Shown: positions 14,844-24,804 of the stretch, piece by piece
Layout of the letters: each line of letters opens with the position of its first letter
Numbering within the stretch: position 1 is the stretch's first letter
NCBI GenBank assembly: GCA_964541895.1
Contig: CAZISM010000053.1
Location: 1 to 34,850, forward strand
Length of the DNA stretch: 34,850 nucleotides
From: CAZISM01 sp964541895
Lineage (GTDB): Bacteria; Zhuqueibacterota; Zhuqueibacteria; Residuimicrobiales; Residuimicrobiaceae
Direction of reading: 5' to 3'
Made by a program: the position numbers and the translations under genes
Notes under the pieces: generated by a model
Told to the model about the DNA's origin: nothing
Databases searched by the model: none
The model's input: only the letters and a program-made list of their open reading frames with translations

Positions 14844-15386
14844 ATGAAACGCTTTATCATTTCCACCATACTTTTTGTCACCCTGCTGGCGCTGTCAAGC
14901 CTGTGGGCTCAACCAGGACCGGCCCGGGATAACGATTCGCCGATTCCGGCCGAGCTCAAACTGAACAAGGATCAACAGCAAAAGATCAAAGAGATGCAAC
15001 GCAACCTGCATAAAGAGCTGATTCCCCTGCGCAGTCAACTGGAACTGAAAATGGTAGATCTGCGCGCCGAGACCGACAAGGATCAACCGGACCTGGCCAA
15101 AATCAATGCGCTGGTGGATGAGACCGGAAAAATCCGCAGCGACATGACCAAGAAAAGAATCGCCAACAGGGTCGCCATCGCCAAAGTGCTGACCCCGGAA
15201 CAGCTGGAACAGTGGAAAGCGCATCGGGGGAACAAAATGGGCGACTTTTGGCCCGATCGATGCCGCCCCGGCATGCGCCAAGGCATGAAACATGGCATGC
15301 GGCATGACCTGCGCCAGGGCATGCGCCCCGGTTTGCGCCAGGGCCGCCCGCTGCCACCCTTGCCTGATGAACCGGAAGAAAAGTAA
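14844..15386 (+). CDS. Spy/CpxP-like periplasmic protein with Met/His/Arg-rich tail
   Basis: A 180-residue exported protein. I take ATG 14844, because GGAGG (14834-14838) stands right before it and overlaps the other in-frame ATG at 14832. A signal peptide ends near LSSLWAQ, and the Spy-like helical core has the LNKDQQQKIKEMQRNL and LTPEQLEQWKAHR signatures (LTxxQ type). The last 40 residues are a degenerate repeat of 'Gly-Met-(Arg/Lys)-(Gln/His)' units (GMRQGMKHGMRHDLRQGMRP), rich in Met, His and Arg. Spy-type proteins are chaperones or stress sensors in the periplasm. The tail could bind metal ions such as copper, which is inference. A terminator follows. Confidence 0.82.
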   Translation: MKRFIISTILFVTLLALSSLWAQPGPARDNDSPIPAELKLNKDQQQKIKEMQRNLHKELIPLRSQLELKMVDLRAETDKDQPDLAKINALVDETGKIRSDMTKKRIANRVAIAKVLTPEQLEQWKAHRGNKMGDFWPDRCRPGMRQGMKHGMRHDLRQGMRPGLRQGRPLPPLPDEPEEK

Positions 15387-15400
15387 CGCGGCTGTGACCG

Positions 15401-15425
15401 AGCCCTTGCGCAGGCAAGGGCTTTT
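15401..15425 (+). terminator. Rho-independent terminator of the sigma operon
   Basis: A perfect 9-bp stem, AGCCCTTGC (15401-15409) with GCAAGGGCT (15414-15422), and a GCAG loop, followed by a short T run to 15425. It lies 15 bp after the second Spy-like gene and would end the sigma/anti-sigma/Spy unit. Confidence 0.85.
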
Positions 15426-15518
15426 GCCGTTCGTTGCCGGCTGTGCCGGGCTGGGAACATTTAACCGCCTCTACCGTATATGTAATTAGCAGGAGCTGTC
15501 AGGTTTCATATTATTGCG

Positions 15519-15547
15519 TTGCTTTTTGATATAGCGTTGTTTATATT
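15519..15547 (+). promoter_or_regulatory. Candidate sigma-70-type promoter for the Ser/Gly-rich lipoprotein
   Basis: TTGCTT (15519-15524) and TATATT (15542-15547) are separated by 17 bp in an AT-rich stretch, 39 bp upstream of the ATG. The -10 matches the housekeeping consensus well and the -35 only partly. The region also superficially resembles the ECF element, but lacks its GGCGCAAGT block. Confidence 0.45.
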
Positions 15548-15585
15548 ATTTTAGGATAAGATTGTTTTTGAAGGAGGCGTTTCAT

Positions 15586-16943
<1,358 letters not shown>

Positions 16944-16982
16944 GCGTTCTAATTGCCAGACAGTGATATTCAGGAGAATACT

Positions 16983-18359
16983 ATGCGCTCTGCTTTGAAA
17001 TTGATAATTACGCTGTTGATCGCCACCCTTACCCAGACCGGCCGCGCACAGGAGCACGTGTTTTTTTGGGGCGAAGAACTGGGCGTCGGCGCCCGCGCCA
17101 TGGCGCTCGGCGGCGCCTTTGTGGGCGTAGCCGATGACTATTCAGCCGTGTACTGGAATCCCGCCGGCATCGGGCAGATGCGCCGCATGGAACTGAACGT
17201 GGGATTCACCCACAACCAGGCCAAAAATACAGCCACGTTTTTAAACAACGACCTCCAGGGCGAAAACTCGGTTTCTCGTTTGAATTCACTGGGCTTCATT
17301 TTTCCGATTCCGACCTATCGCGGCAGCCTCGTGTTCGGATTCGGCTTTAACAAAGTCCGCGATTACGACAACGTCCTCGAAATCGAAGGGTTTAATCCCA
17401 ATTACGCCGCTTTTCAGCAGATCGTGGTGCCGACCTATAGCGACTGGATCAGCGCGGTGAACGACTCGCTCTTTCAGCAGGAATCCGTTCTGGAGGAAGG
17501 CAGCCGCAACCAGTACACCCTGTCGGCCGCTGTCGAGCTGCAGGAAAATTTCATGGCCGGCGTTTCCATGAACATCATCCGCGGCCGCGACGACTATGGG
17601 GTGCACTTTGTGGAAAGCGATGTACGCAACCTCTATTCGGTGTTCAATGAAGCGCGCAAGGAAATGTCCGACCTGGATTACTGGGAGTACGATCGCAACA
17701 TCGGCTCTGATTTTCGCGCCACCAATTTCAAACTCGGTCTGCTCTATCGCCTCGGCTCCAACCTGCGCCTCGGCGCCACCATGACCACCAATACCAGCTA
17801 TACGGTCAAGGAGAACTGGGCGGAAAACTGGAAAGAGTATTATGACACCGCCTCGGAAGCCGCCCTCTACGACTATACCAGCAACTGGACCTATAAAATA
17901 CGCGAACCGTATACGCTGGGCGTCGGCGCCTCCTATCGCCTGGCCAATCTGTTGATCTCCGGCCAGGTGGACTATAAAGACTGGACACAGGCGCGCTTTC
18001 TCTCCGAACCGCCGGTGGCCTCTGTGTCGGAAGCAGAGATCAATCGCATCATTCGCCGCGATCTGCAGGCGGTCACCAAACTTCGCCTGGGCGCAGAATT
18101 TCTCCTGCCGGTGGTGCAGGCCCGCCTGCGCGGCGGCTATTTTAAAGATCCGTCGCCGTATAAAAACGTCGAACTGCGGCCGGACAAAACCTTTTACTCG
18201 GGTGGAGTGGCCTTTATGCTCGACAAACAGATCATGCTGGACCTGACGATGGTCCGCGGCGCCTGGAAACAGCAAAGCTCGGACGATCTGACGTACAACA
18301 GCACGCTGGAGGACAAGTCCTTTCAAAAGCTGATCGCCACCCTTTCCGTTCGTTTCTGA
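16983..18359 (+). CDS. PorV/FadL (OMPP1)-type outer-membrane barrel protein
   Basis: A 458-residue protein from ATG 16983, supported by AGGAG (16972-16976). The signal peptide ends near GRAQ. The mature N terminus carries LGVGARAMALGGAFVGVADD followed by SAVYWNPAGI, a hallmark of the UPF0164/PorV/OMPP1-FadL family. The remainder alternates aromatic beta strands and ends in a terminal strand (KLIATLSVRF) with the C-terminal Phe typical of outer-membrane barrels. In FCB bacteria PorV-type proteins either take part in type IX secretion, shuttling sorting-domain cargo, or transport hydrophobic substrates; the sequence cannot decide. The window encodes three sorting-domain cargo-like proteins, which favours a secretion link. 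It probably shares the transcript of the upstream lipoprotein. Confidence 0.8.
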   Translation: MRSALKLIITLLIATLTQTGRAQEHVFFWGEELGVGARAMALGGAFVGVADDYSAVYWNPAGIGQMRRMELNVGFTHNQAKNTATFLNNDLQGENSVSRLNSLGFIFPIPTYRGSLVFGFGFNKVRDYDNVLEIEGFNPNYAAFQQIVVPTYSDWISAVNDSLFQQESVLEEGSRNQYTLSAAVELQENFMAGVSMNIIRGRDDYGVHFVESDVRNLYSVFNEARKEMSDLDYWEYDRNIGSDFRATNFKLGLLYRLGSNLRLGATMTTNTSYTVKENWAENWKEYYDTASEAALYDYTSNWTYKIREPYTLGVGASYRLANLLISGQVDYKDWTQARFLSEPPVASVSEAEINRIIRRDLQAVTKLRLGAEFLLPVVQARLRGGYFKDPSPYKNVELRPDKTFYSGGVAFMLDKQIMLDLTMVRGAWKQQSSDDLTYNSTLEDKSFQKLIATLSVRF

Positions 18360-18401
18360 CCAGCGGTCCAGACACCGCCGAAAAAATACGGGCTGTATAG
18401 G

Positions 18402-18436
18402 CACCCCGCGGCCGGGATGGGCTTCGGGGTGTTTGT
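18402..18436 (+). terminator. Probable Rho-independent terminator
   Basis: CACCCCG (18402-18408) pairs with CGGGGTG (18425-18431), with a 16-base loop and TTTGTT following. It lies 42 bp after the PorV-like gene. The T run is interrupted, so the strength is uncertain. Confidence 0.55.
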
Positions 18437-18478
18437 TATTCAAGACCTGCTCCGGATCTTGCCCAAAAGAGGCAACGT

Positions 18479-19294
18479 ATGAAAACCACAAAGGGCTTGT
18501 GCGTTCTGCTTCTGTGCTCGATGTTGTGGCAATGCGCGTCATCGACCAAACGCATCAGACCGCCACGGGTGCAATCCGACCTCAAACTGGATTATCCCAT
18601 CACAGCGCAAATCGACCGTATCGAAGGGGAAGTGGATATCGCCGTGTTTGTCAGTAACAGCGGCCAGGCCGAAGAGATCAAACTGCTCAGGTCATCCAGC
18701 CACCAGGTGCTGGATGATGCGGCCATCGCCTTTGCCCGCAAAGTGGTGTTTACGCCCGCCTATGTGGACGAAAGGCCGGTCAGCGCCTGGACACGGCTCG
18801 TTCTGCGCTACCGGCTCACCGAGGTGCCGTTTGATCGCGGCCGCTGGCTCAGCGACGTCCATGCGTATCTCAAGCAGGCGTCCCAGGAGTCAGACAGCGT
18901 AAAACGGGAAGCGATCTTGCGCCGCCTCTATACCAATTATGCCGGCTTGCATAATTACGGCAGCAATCGCAACGACCTCAGCGTCAATGATATCGCCGAG
19001 ATCATTGTGGATCCGGCCACCAAGGAACGCTGGCGGCCTCTCTGGTCCCATTATGCGGTGCCGTTCGTTGTCCTGGACGATTTTCTGCTGCGCTTTCCAG
19101 ACTCGGTGCTGGTACCGCGCGTCAGGGAAGACCTGATCAAAATGCTGCTGGATGTCCAGTTTCGCATCCGCATGGACAGCCTGAAATCCCAGAACAAGGC
19201 GCGACGAGGCTTGCCGCTCATTGATCTGATCGATGCCCGACTGCAGGAGCTGGGCTTTGTCACCGCACAACCTGCCAGCCAGACGGCTAAATAG
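18479..19294 (+). CDS. Lipoprotein with a TonB C-terminal-like domain
   Basis: A 271-residue protein. The N-terminal signal ends in a Cys at 19 (LWQC), an atypical lipobox because Gln replaces the usual small residue, so lipidation is uncertain. Residues about 35-110 read as a TonB C-terminal domain: YPITAQIDRIEGEVDIAVFV, then a strand-helix-strand with LDDAAIAFARKVVFTPAY. The remaining 160 residues are helical with no family I recognise. It has no Pro-rich spacer and no ordinary inner-membrane anchor, unlike the true TonB at 1306-2046. It may bind peptidoglycan or an outer-membrane partner rather than transduce energy. It begins a run of closely spaced envelope genes. Confidence 0.75.
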   Translation: MKTTKGLCVLLLCSMLWQCASSTKRIRPPRVQSDLKLDYPITAQIDRIEGEVDIAVFVSNSGQAEEIKLLRSSSHQVLDDAAIAFARKVVFTPAYVDERPVSAWTRLVLRYRLTEVPFDRGRWLSDVHAYLKQASQESDSVKREAILRRLYTNYAGLHNYGSNRNDLSVNDIAEIIVDPATKERWRPLWSHYAVPFVVLDDFLLRFPDSVLVPRVREDLIKMLLDVQFRIRMDSLKSQNKARRGLPLIDLIDARLQELGFVTAQPASQTAK

Positions 19295-19332
19295 CATGTC
19301 AGTGGAGTAGAGCTTTATAAAGTGAGGACTGT

Positions 19333-22300
19333 TTGACCAAGAACATTACCCGCCTCCTGCCCCGGAATTCCCTCCGGCAGGTAACCGTCGCTTCTCGCCA
19401 CGACCACCAGCCTTATCCGGTCACAGCGACGGACGGCGTGGGCCGCAATCTTTGTCTGTTCGCGCTGCTGGTCGTGTTGATCGCCATCTGGGCCGGACAA
19501 GCCTGGACCCAAACCGCGCCGGCCACGGTCCACCTCGCCGGCAAGGTCACCGTGGCTGCCGGTGGAGCGCCTCTCGCCGGCGCCAAGGTCTATCTGGGCA
19601 ATACCACCATTGGAACCGCGACCGACGCAGACGGATCGTTTATCCTGAAAAACGTGCCCCTCGGTTCCTATGAGCTGGTGGTAGCCTGCAACGGCTATGA
19701 ATCACAATCGCGACAGATCACGCTCAAGGCCGGCGCAGACTATACACTCGATTTTGTCCTGCAGCCATTGAACGTGGCCGGCCTCCAGCCCGAAACTCTG
19801 AGCGACAAGCCGGATGAATGGGGAGAACACTATCAGCTCTTTCTCGATTATTTTATCGGCTCCGATGAAGAGATCGCGCCCCGCTGCCGAATGTTAAATC
19901 CGGAACGGCTGAACCTCTCCTTCGATCCGATCAGCAAAACCCTGATGGCTAATTCCGGCCGCCAGTATCTGATCATGGAAAACCGCTGGCTGGGCTATAG
20001 AGTGGAAATTCAACTGCAACAGTTCCGCTATCGAGGTTACGGCAACGGTTCGCAGCTGTTCGTGACACGCTTTGCCGAACTGACGGCGCAAAACGATCTT
20101 GAGAAAAAGCTGTGGACCCAGCACCGCCTCCTGGCCTATTACGGCTCGGTCCGGCATTTTCTCCGCGCCCTGACCACCACCACACTGGAACAGGAGGGTT
20201 TCTCCATCCGCAATGCCGACAAGACAGCCCGTCTTCATGGCGAAACAGTGGCAGAAGAGATGGTCGGCCGCGATCTGGTGGCGTACGACAGTCTCAATCA
20301 AAACTGGCTTTTTACATCGCGCCATAAAATCATCGCCGGCTACACCCCCAATGCCACGGCCAGACGGCAACTCAAGGGCTGTGACCCCAAATTGATGGCG
20401 TTGAAAATGAATCCGTTTTACCTGCAGATGGTCGGCCGGGACACGCTTCGCCTCAATTCGCTGGGCATCGTCGACAAGCCGATGCACCTGTCGGTGATGA
20501 ACAATTGGAGTTATCTCTCCGTCGCATTTCGCCTGCCGCTCGATTATACCCCTGATGCGCCGACCGTGTTGGCCGACGAGCAGGCCGCCCGGGTGCATCG
20601 GCGCTATCCGGTCAAGGAGCCGCTCCAGCCGCTGGTGGAGTATCTGAGTGAATGTGCAGGCCATTTTGAAGATCGGCTTTTTTTCTCCACCCACAGCGAC
20701 CGCCTCGGCGACCTCAACGATGCGCTCGGCGATCTCTGCAAAAGCGATCCCGGCGATCCCATGCTCCATTATCTGCAAGGGCTCTGCGAACGGGAGCTGG
20801 GCGTTAAAGCACCGACGCTGGCCCGCGTCCATAACTGGCCTTCAGCGGAAAAACATTTTAAAAAAGCGATCGAAATCGATTCCACGTTTCAGGACGCCTA
20901 TTACCAATGGGCCCTGGTAAAAAAATATCGCGGCGACTATAGCGGCGCCGTGGATCTGGCGTTGCGACAGCAGCAGGTCAAGCGACAGGTGAAAAGCGCC
21001 GCCATCGGCCTCTATGCGCTTTATGACGTGCTCTTGCACCACCAGCCCTTTGCCGAGCTGGAAGCCTGGCTGAAAAAACGGACCTCGGATTATGATCGGT
21101 TCTTCCTGGCTGAGCTCTATCGCCGTCAGGGGCTGCTGGACAAGGCGGACTCTTTATTAAAGGCCCTTGAAAAACATCCGGGCGAGGTAGCGCTGCAGCC
21201 GATTCTGCTGGCTCGCGTGCGCCTGTACGTGCAAAAGGGCGAGCCGCAACAGGCTCAGCGCCTCTACGGGCAGGCGATCGAATCCGTGACCGACGACATC
21301 AGCGCCCGCTTTCTTCTCAACGAATTCTTCCCCATCGCCCATCGCACGGAATACCACCTGCTGTCGCAGGAACTGGACCCGGAAACTTTACGATACGCCC
21401 TGCGTCAGGTCTGGCTGGATCGGGATCCGGCACCGGCTTCGGCCTACAACCGCCGCCTGATCGAACACTATAACCGGCTCCTGTACGCCGACTCGTACTT
21501 TTATTATGACGAGCTGCGACATCGCTCTTTTCGTGATCTGAACGCCATGCAAATCGAGTACCCGCCCTGGTTCGTCATCAACGAACGGTTCTGCGATCGC
21601 GGCATGGTCTATATTCGCTTCGGTAAACCGGATGAAGAGGTGCGCCGGGACATCAGCGACAAAAACACCATGTCGTGGCTGTACGAGGCCAACGGCTATC
21701 GACCGAAAATGATCTACCATTTCATCAACGCCCGCAGTGCGCCGACCGGCTTCTGGGTCATGACCACCGGGTTCCATGAAAAAGCGATCCTGGAGGATCT
21801 GGTGCACTGGGACCGCGTCTATCAGCTGCAGGCCATGAAGGACAACGCCCAGGCGTTCGAGGAGATGCGGCAAAACAGCTTGCAGACCGTCGATTTTTCC
21901 TTTCGCAACGACAGCCACACCTTTTCAGCGGAAACCAAACCGCTGCCCCTGGCCTACGAGTGGCTGACGTTTCATGAATCGGACCAGCAGGACCTGCTCC
22001 AGGTCGCCTACAGCCTGCCGCTGGCAGAGGTGTTGCCCCTGTTGCAGGAGCCGGTTCGCAAGGTCGAAGTGGGCCTGGTGGTGCTGGATGAGGGACGGAC
22101 GCAGGTGTACAAAAAAGTCGATTCCATCGCCGTCCGCGATCCCGCCCTGCTGGGACGATTTCACGGCCAGGCCATCGGCCAATTCGAGGTGCCGTTGCGG
22201 CGCAAGAACTATCACATCCGCCTGCACGCCATCACCGACGACGAACGGCTGGTCTTTACCTGGCAGAGCCCCGTCTCCTGTCGCGATACCCTGAAACACC

Positions 22301-22743
22301 GGCTTTCGTGCAGCCCGCTCAAACTGGCGTACAACATCGAACCGCGCACCGGCGCCGGCAGTCGCCATCGCAAAGACATCGACATCGTCCCCAATCCCGG
22401 CGGCCGTTACCACCCTTACGATCCCATGTTCGTCTATTATGAAATTTATAACCTGTCGCTGAACGCCAACGGCCGCTCCGACTATGCCATTGAATTTTCC
22501 ATTCACCAGAAGAATAAAAAGAAAAATCTGCTCGACAAGATGGCCGACGCTTTCAAGGAGGGCAAACGGTCGGAAGTGGCGACCAAATATGGACGAGCCG
22601 GCAAACATATCAATGAATCCAATTACTATCTGCTGGATCTCAGCCAGCTGAAAACCGGGGAATACGATTTAATGCTTCGCATCAACGACCATCGTTCGGG
22701 AGAATCGGCCGAAGCACGAACCGGATTTGAAATCATCAAATAG
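19333..22743 (+). CDS. Large exported CarboxypepD-like / TPR / GWxTD-domain protein
   Basis: A 1136-residue protein. The start is probably TTG 19333, with GAGG five bases upstream; GTG 19438 is the alternative, giving a more standard signal peptide. A hydrophobic segment (about 38-58, LCLFALLVVLIAIWAGQAW) precedes a carboxypeptidase-regulatory-like beta sandwich (about 66-145, VHLAGKVTVAAGGAPLAGAK). A middle region of about 350 residues resembles no family I know. TPR-like repeats follow (about 505-680, AEKHFKKAIEIDSTFQDAYY), then a GWxTD domain (about 750-930), recognised by DRGMVYIRFGKPDEE and MSWLY. GWxTD proteins are common in FCB lineages and their role is not settled. The gene is 20 bp upstream of the next. 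Confidence 0.8.
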   Translation: MTKNITRLLPRNSLRQVTVASRHDHQPYPVTATDGVGRNLCLFALLVVLIAIWAGQAWTQTAPATVHLAGKVTVAAGGAPLAGAKVYLGNTTIGTATDADGSFILKNVPLGSYELVVACNGYESQSRQITLKAGADYTLDFVLQPLNVAGLQPETLSDKPDEWGEHYQLFLDYFIGSDEEIAPRCRMLNPERLNLSFDPISKTLMANSGRQYLIMENRWLGYRVEIQLQQFRYRGYGNGSQLFVTRFAELTAQNDLEKKLWTQHRLLAYYGSVRHFLRALTTTTLEQEGFSIRNADKTARLHGETVAEEMVGRDLVAYDSLNQNWLFTSRHKIIAGYTPNATARRQLKGCDPKLMALKMNPFYLQMVGRDTLRLNSLGIVDKPMHLSVMNNWSYLSVAFRLPLDYTPDAPTVLADEQAARVHRRYPVKEPLQPLVEYLSECAGHFEDRLFFSTHSDRLGDLNDALGDLCKSDPGDPMLHYLQGLCERELGVKAPTLARVHNWPSAEKHFKKAIEIDSTFQDAYYQWALVKKYRGDYSGAVDLALRQQQVKRQVKSAAIGLYALYDVLLHHQPFAELEAWLKKRTSDYDRFFLAELYRRQGLLDKADSLLKALEKHPGEVALQPILLARVRLYVQKGEPQQAQRLYGQAIESVTDDISARFLLNEFFPIAHRTEYHLLSQELDPETLRYALRQVWLDRDPAPASAYNRRLIEHYNRLLYADSYFYYDELRHRSFRDLNAMQIEYPPWFVINERFCDRGMVYIRFGKPDEEVRRDISDKNTMSWLYEANGYRPKMIYHFINARSAPTGFWVMTTGFHEKAILEDLVHWDRVYQLQAMKDNAQAFEEMRQNSLQTVDFSFRNDSHTFSAETKPLPLAYEWLTFHESDQQDLLQVAYSLPLAEVLPLLQEPVRKVEVGLVVLDEGRTQVYKKVDSIAVRDPALLGRFHGQAIGQFEVPLRRKNYHIRLHAITDDERLVFTWQSPVSCRDTLKHRLSCSPLKLAYNIEPRTGAGSRHRKDIDIVPNPGGRYHPYDPMFVYYEIYNLSLNANGRSDYAIEFSIHQKNKKKNLLDKMADAFKEGKRSEVATKYGRAGKHINESNYYLLDLSQLKTGEYDLMLRINDHRSGESAEARTGFEIIK

Positions 22744-22763
22744 CGCAAGATACGGGAGGTTGT

Positions 22764-23357
22764 GTGCGTGGAAAAATAACAGGCGTGGTATTGTGCATCG
22801 TATTAGGAGTCGGCAACGGCTGGGCGCAACGCCGCGGCGCGGTGCAGATGGGCGGATCGTTTTATTTTCAGTCCGGCTCCTCATCCGACCAAGAGTCCAA
22901 CAGCCAGTTGAACTTGAACTGGCTGATCGAATCCTATTTCAGCCGCAACTATGCCTTGGAGCTGGAACCCGGCTTTCAGATCAGCTTTGTCGGCGATTCC
23001 ATCAACGTCGGCAGTCTCATTCTGGCCGGCGTGAGCAAACGGCTGGTGGACCTGTCGCCGCCGCTGACGCGCGATGCCCGCTATCGCAAATATGAATTGG
23101 GCACCTCGGCCGCCGTTTTCGGCTCCATCGGCGCCGGTCTGTGGTTCACCAGCACCGCTGTGACCACGCGGCCGGCCACGAATTACTCCGGACCGGCCAT
23201 GTATGCCAGTGTAGCCACGCAAACATTTCTCGGCAGCCTCACCAGCCTGCGCGTAAGCCTCAAATACGTGTACCTCTTTCCTTCCGGAGAACTCTATACC
23301 AGGTCGCGCAGCCTGTGGCAGATAGGCATTGGTTTTGCCGTTTTCGTCCATACATGA
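22764..23357 (+). CDS. Predicted outer-membrane beta-barrel protein, unknown
   Basis: A 197-residue protein starting at GTG 22764 behind GGGAGG (22754-22759). The signal peptide is MRGKITGVVLCIVLGVGNGWAQ. The mature part starts with RRGAVQMGGSFYFQSGSSSD and continues as alternating amphipathic strands with aromatic girdles (LKYVYLFPSGELYTRS, LWQIGIGFAVFVHT). It resembles small 8-strand barrels, but no motif assigns it to a family. It is 20 bp downstream of the GWxTD gene, so co-expression is very likely. Confidence 0.65.
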   Translation: MRGKITGVVLCIVLGVGNGWAQRRGAVQMGGSFYFQSGSSSDQESNSQLNLNWLIESYFSRNYALELEPGFQISFVGDSINVGSLILAGVSKRLVDLSPPLTRDARYRKYELGTSAAVFGSIGAGLWFTSTAVTTRPATNYSGPAMYASVATQTFLGSLTSLRVSLKYVYLFPSGELYTRSRSLWQIGIGFAVFVHT

Positions 23358-23367
23358 AATAGATATA

Positions 23368-23396
23368 TTGACTTTTAGCCCTATAACTAGTAAATT
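23368..23396 (+). promoter_or_regulatory. Candidate sigma-70-type promoter
   Basis: TTGACT (23368-23373) and TAAATT (23391-23396) with a 17-bp spacer, in the only AT-rich gap of this gene run. The -35 matches the consensus at five of six positions. Transcription would begin near 23403 and serve the three genes from 23423 to 27185 independently of the upstream genes. Confidence 0.5.
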
Positions 23397-23422
23397 GAGA
23401 CGGATAAACGAAGGAATTGGGC

Positions 23423-24283
23423 ATGAAGAGAGTGACGCTGTTGGCATTGTCTCTGTTTGTCATCGCCATCTCCAGCGGATGGGGACAAGTGGGGCGGCGG
23501 ACGCTGTCTCAATCCGGTCACAAGTATCCGGCATCCTATTTTACCAAACCGACCAACCTGATCGATCTGCCGACCGCCAGCATCCTGCGCGGCGGCGACC
23601 TGAAGGCCAGCCTGCGCCTGTATGAAGAGGGCGGCATGCTGGCTCGTCTCTCCGTCGGTATCTCCAGGTATGTCATGTTTGGCGTCTCTTATGGCTGCGA
23701 CCATCTCATCGGCGGCCAGGACGAACACTGGAACGAAATGCCGGGCGTGCATTTCTCTTACCGGGTTATCGATGAATCCCTGGTGATGCCAACCGTCGTC
23801 ATTGGACTCGATACGCAGGGATATGGCAAATATTATACCCGCGACGATTATCCCGATTCCATCAGGGCTAAAATCAGCCCGACGCAATATCCTCTTGACC
23901 GCTATGCCAATAAATCCCGCGGCTTTTATATTGTCGCCTCCAAGGGCTACGAGTCGCTGTGGAAAGTAGGGTTGCACGCCGGCTTGAATTACAGCCTGGA
24001 GCGATCCGACAAAGACTCAGACCCGGACTTTTTTCTGGGCATGGATCTGCAGCTGAGCCGCGACCTGGCCGCCATCTTTGAATACGATTTCGCCTTGAAC
24101 GATGACCGTTTTCGCGAAACCAACAGCCGTAAAGGCTATCTCAACGCCGGCGTGCGCTGGGCGTTTCAACCACAAATGTTCATCGAATTCGATCTGAAAA
24201 ACATCCTCGCCGACAGCCAGGGCAGACGCGATTTTATCCGCATCCTGCGCATCGGCTATTATTCCACGGTTTTTGACAGGTAG
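23423..24283 (+). CDS. Predicted outer-membrane protein, YjbH-like in style
   Basis: A 286-residue protein from ATG 23423, with AAGGA at 23411-23415. A signal peptide (MKRVTLLALSLFVIAISSGWGQ) leads to a beta-rich protein. It has YPASYFTKPTNLIDLPTASI near the N terminus, repeated strands with Tyr and Gly (GFYIVASKGYESLWKVGLHA), and an end in RIGYYSTVFDR. The 'entry strand plus GISRYVMFGVSYG' pattern recalls YjbH-type or generic outer-membrane porin-like proteins from FCB genomes, but I cannot assign a family. It is followed after 5 bp by the CxxCH lipoprotein. Confidence 0.65.
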   Translation: MKRVTLLALSLFVIAISSGWGQVGRRTLSQSGHKYPASYFTKPTNLIDLPTASILRGGDLKASLRLYEEGGMLARLSVGISRYVMFGVSYGCDHLIGGQDEHWNEMPGVHFSYRVIDESLVMPTVVIGLDTQGYGKYYTRDDYPDSIRAKISPTQYPLDRYANKSRGFYIVASKGYESLWKVGLHAGLNYSLERSDKDSDPDFFLGMDLQLSRDLAAIFEYDFALNDDRFRETNSRKGYLNAGVRWAFQPQMFIEFDLKNILADSQGRRDFIRILRIGYYSTVFDR

Positions 24284-24288
24284 CAGTT

Positions 24289-24804
24289 ATGCGATATCTC
24301 GTTGTTAGTGCCGTTTTGATTTTTATCATTGCAGGATGCTATACCTCCCTGCGACACCCCTGGATTCCGGAAGATGCTGAAAATCCCACGGAAACAGCCG
24401 ACGCCCAGACCGATCCCTCCTGCCTTTCATGCCATCGCTCCGGCTGGATGACGAGCGCCAGCATCCCGGTTCGTAAACTGGAGGATCACAGCTGGGTCTA
24501 TTTCTATGAATCAGCCTGGTGGCAGGATGAGTACCGCGGTATGGCAGGTGCCGACGGCTATGCGGCCCCCGCGCCGGGCGACTTCAGACCTCGCTTCCCC
24601 AATACCTACGAAGGCTCCGGCGCCGGCACGGTCTCTTCACCAACCTACGGGACGCCGGCGTTGGGTAAAAAATCAGCCGATTCGGCCCCGGCCGAAGAGA
24701 GCAGTTCACAAAAAGATCCACGTCGTGATTTCGATCGCCGCAATGATACCAAAAAATCAGAAGGCGAATCACGAAATCAGCCTGAACGCAAACCCACACG
24801 CTGA
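24289..24804 (+). CDS. CxxCH-motif lipoprotein
   Basis: A 171-residue lipoprotein: lipobox IIAGC with Cys17, then YTSLRHPWIPED. A single CLSCH motif (Cys45, Cys48, His49) could attach one c-type heme covalently, though no distal Met ligand can be assigned; a zinc site with other residues is the alternative. A short Trp/Tyr-rich segment (about 66-84, WVYFYESAWWQDEYRG) and a hydrophilic charged tail (RRDFDRRNDTKKSEGES) follow. The GCYT start and FDRRN motif recur in the lipoprotein at 15586-16943. Its stop overlaps the start of the acylase gene by one base (TGATG), so the two are translationally coupled. Confidence 0.75.
   Translation: MRYLVVSAVLIFIIAGCYTSLRHPWIPEDAENPTETADAQTDPSCLSCHRSGWMTSASIPVRKLEDHSWVYFYESAWWQDEYRGMAGADGYAAPAPGDFRPRFPNTYEGSGAGTVSSPTYGTPALGKKSADSAPAEESSSQKDPRRDFDRRNDTKKSEGESRNQPERKPTR

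Noticed and set aside
15516..15544. Third copy of the ECF-type promoter before the Ser/Gly-rich lipoprotein
   Set aside because: The T run and the later GTTGTTTAT have the right spacing, but GGCGCAAGT is missing, and TTGCTT-N17-TATATT explains the region as a housekeeping promoter.
17286..18542. 418-residue antisense frame over the PorV-like gene
   Set aside because: The opposite strand has a clear PorV/FadL-type protein with signal peptide and C-terminal Phe; the antisense product is compositionally odd.
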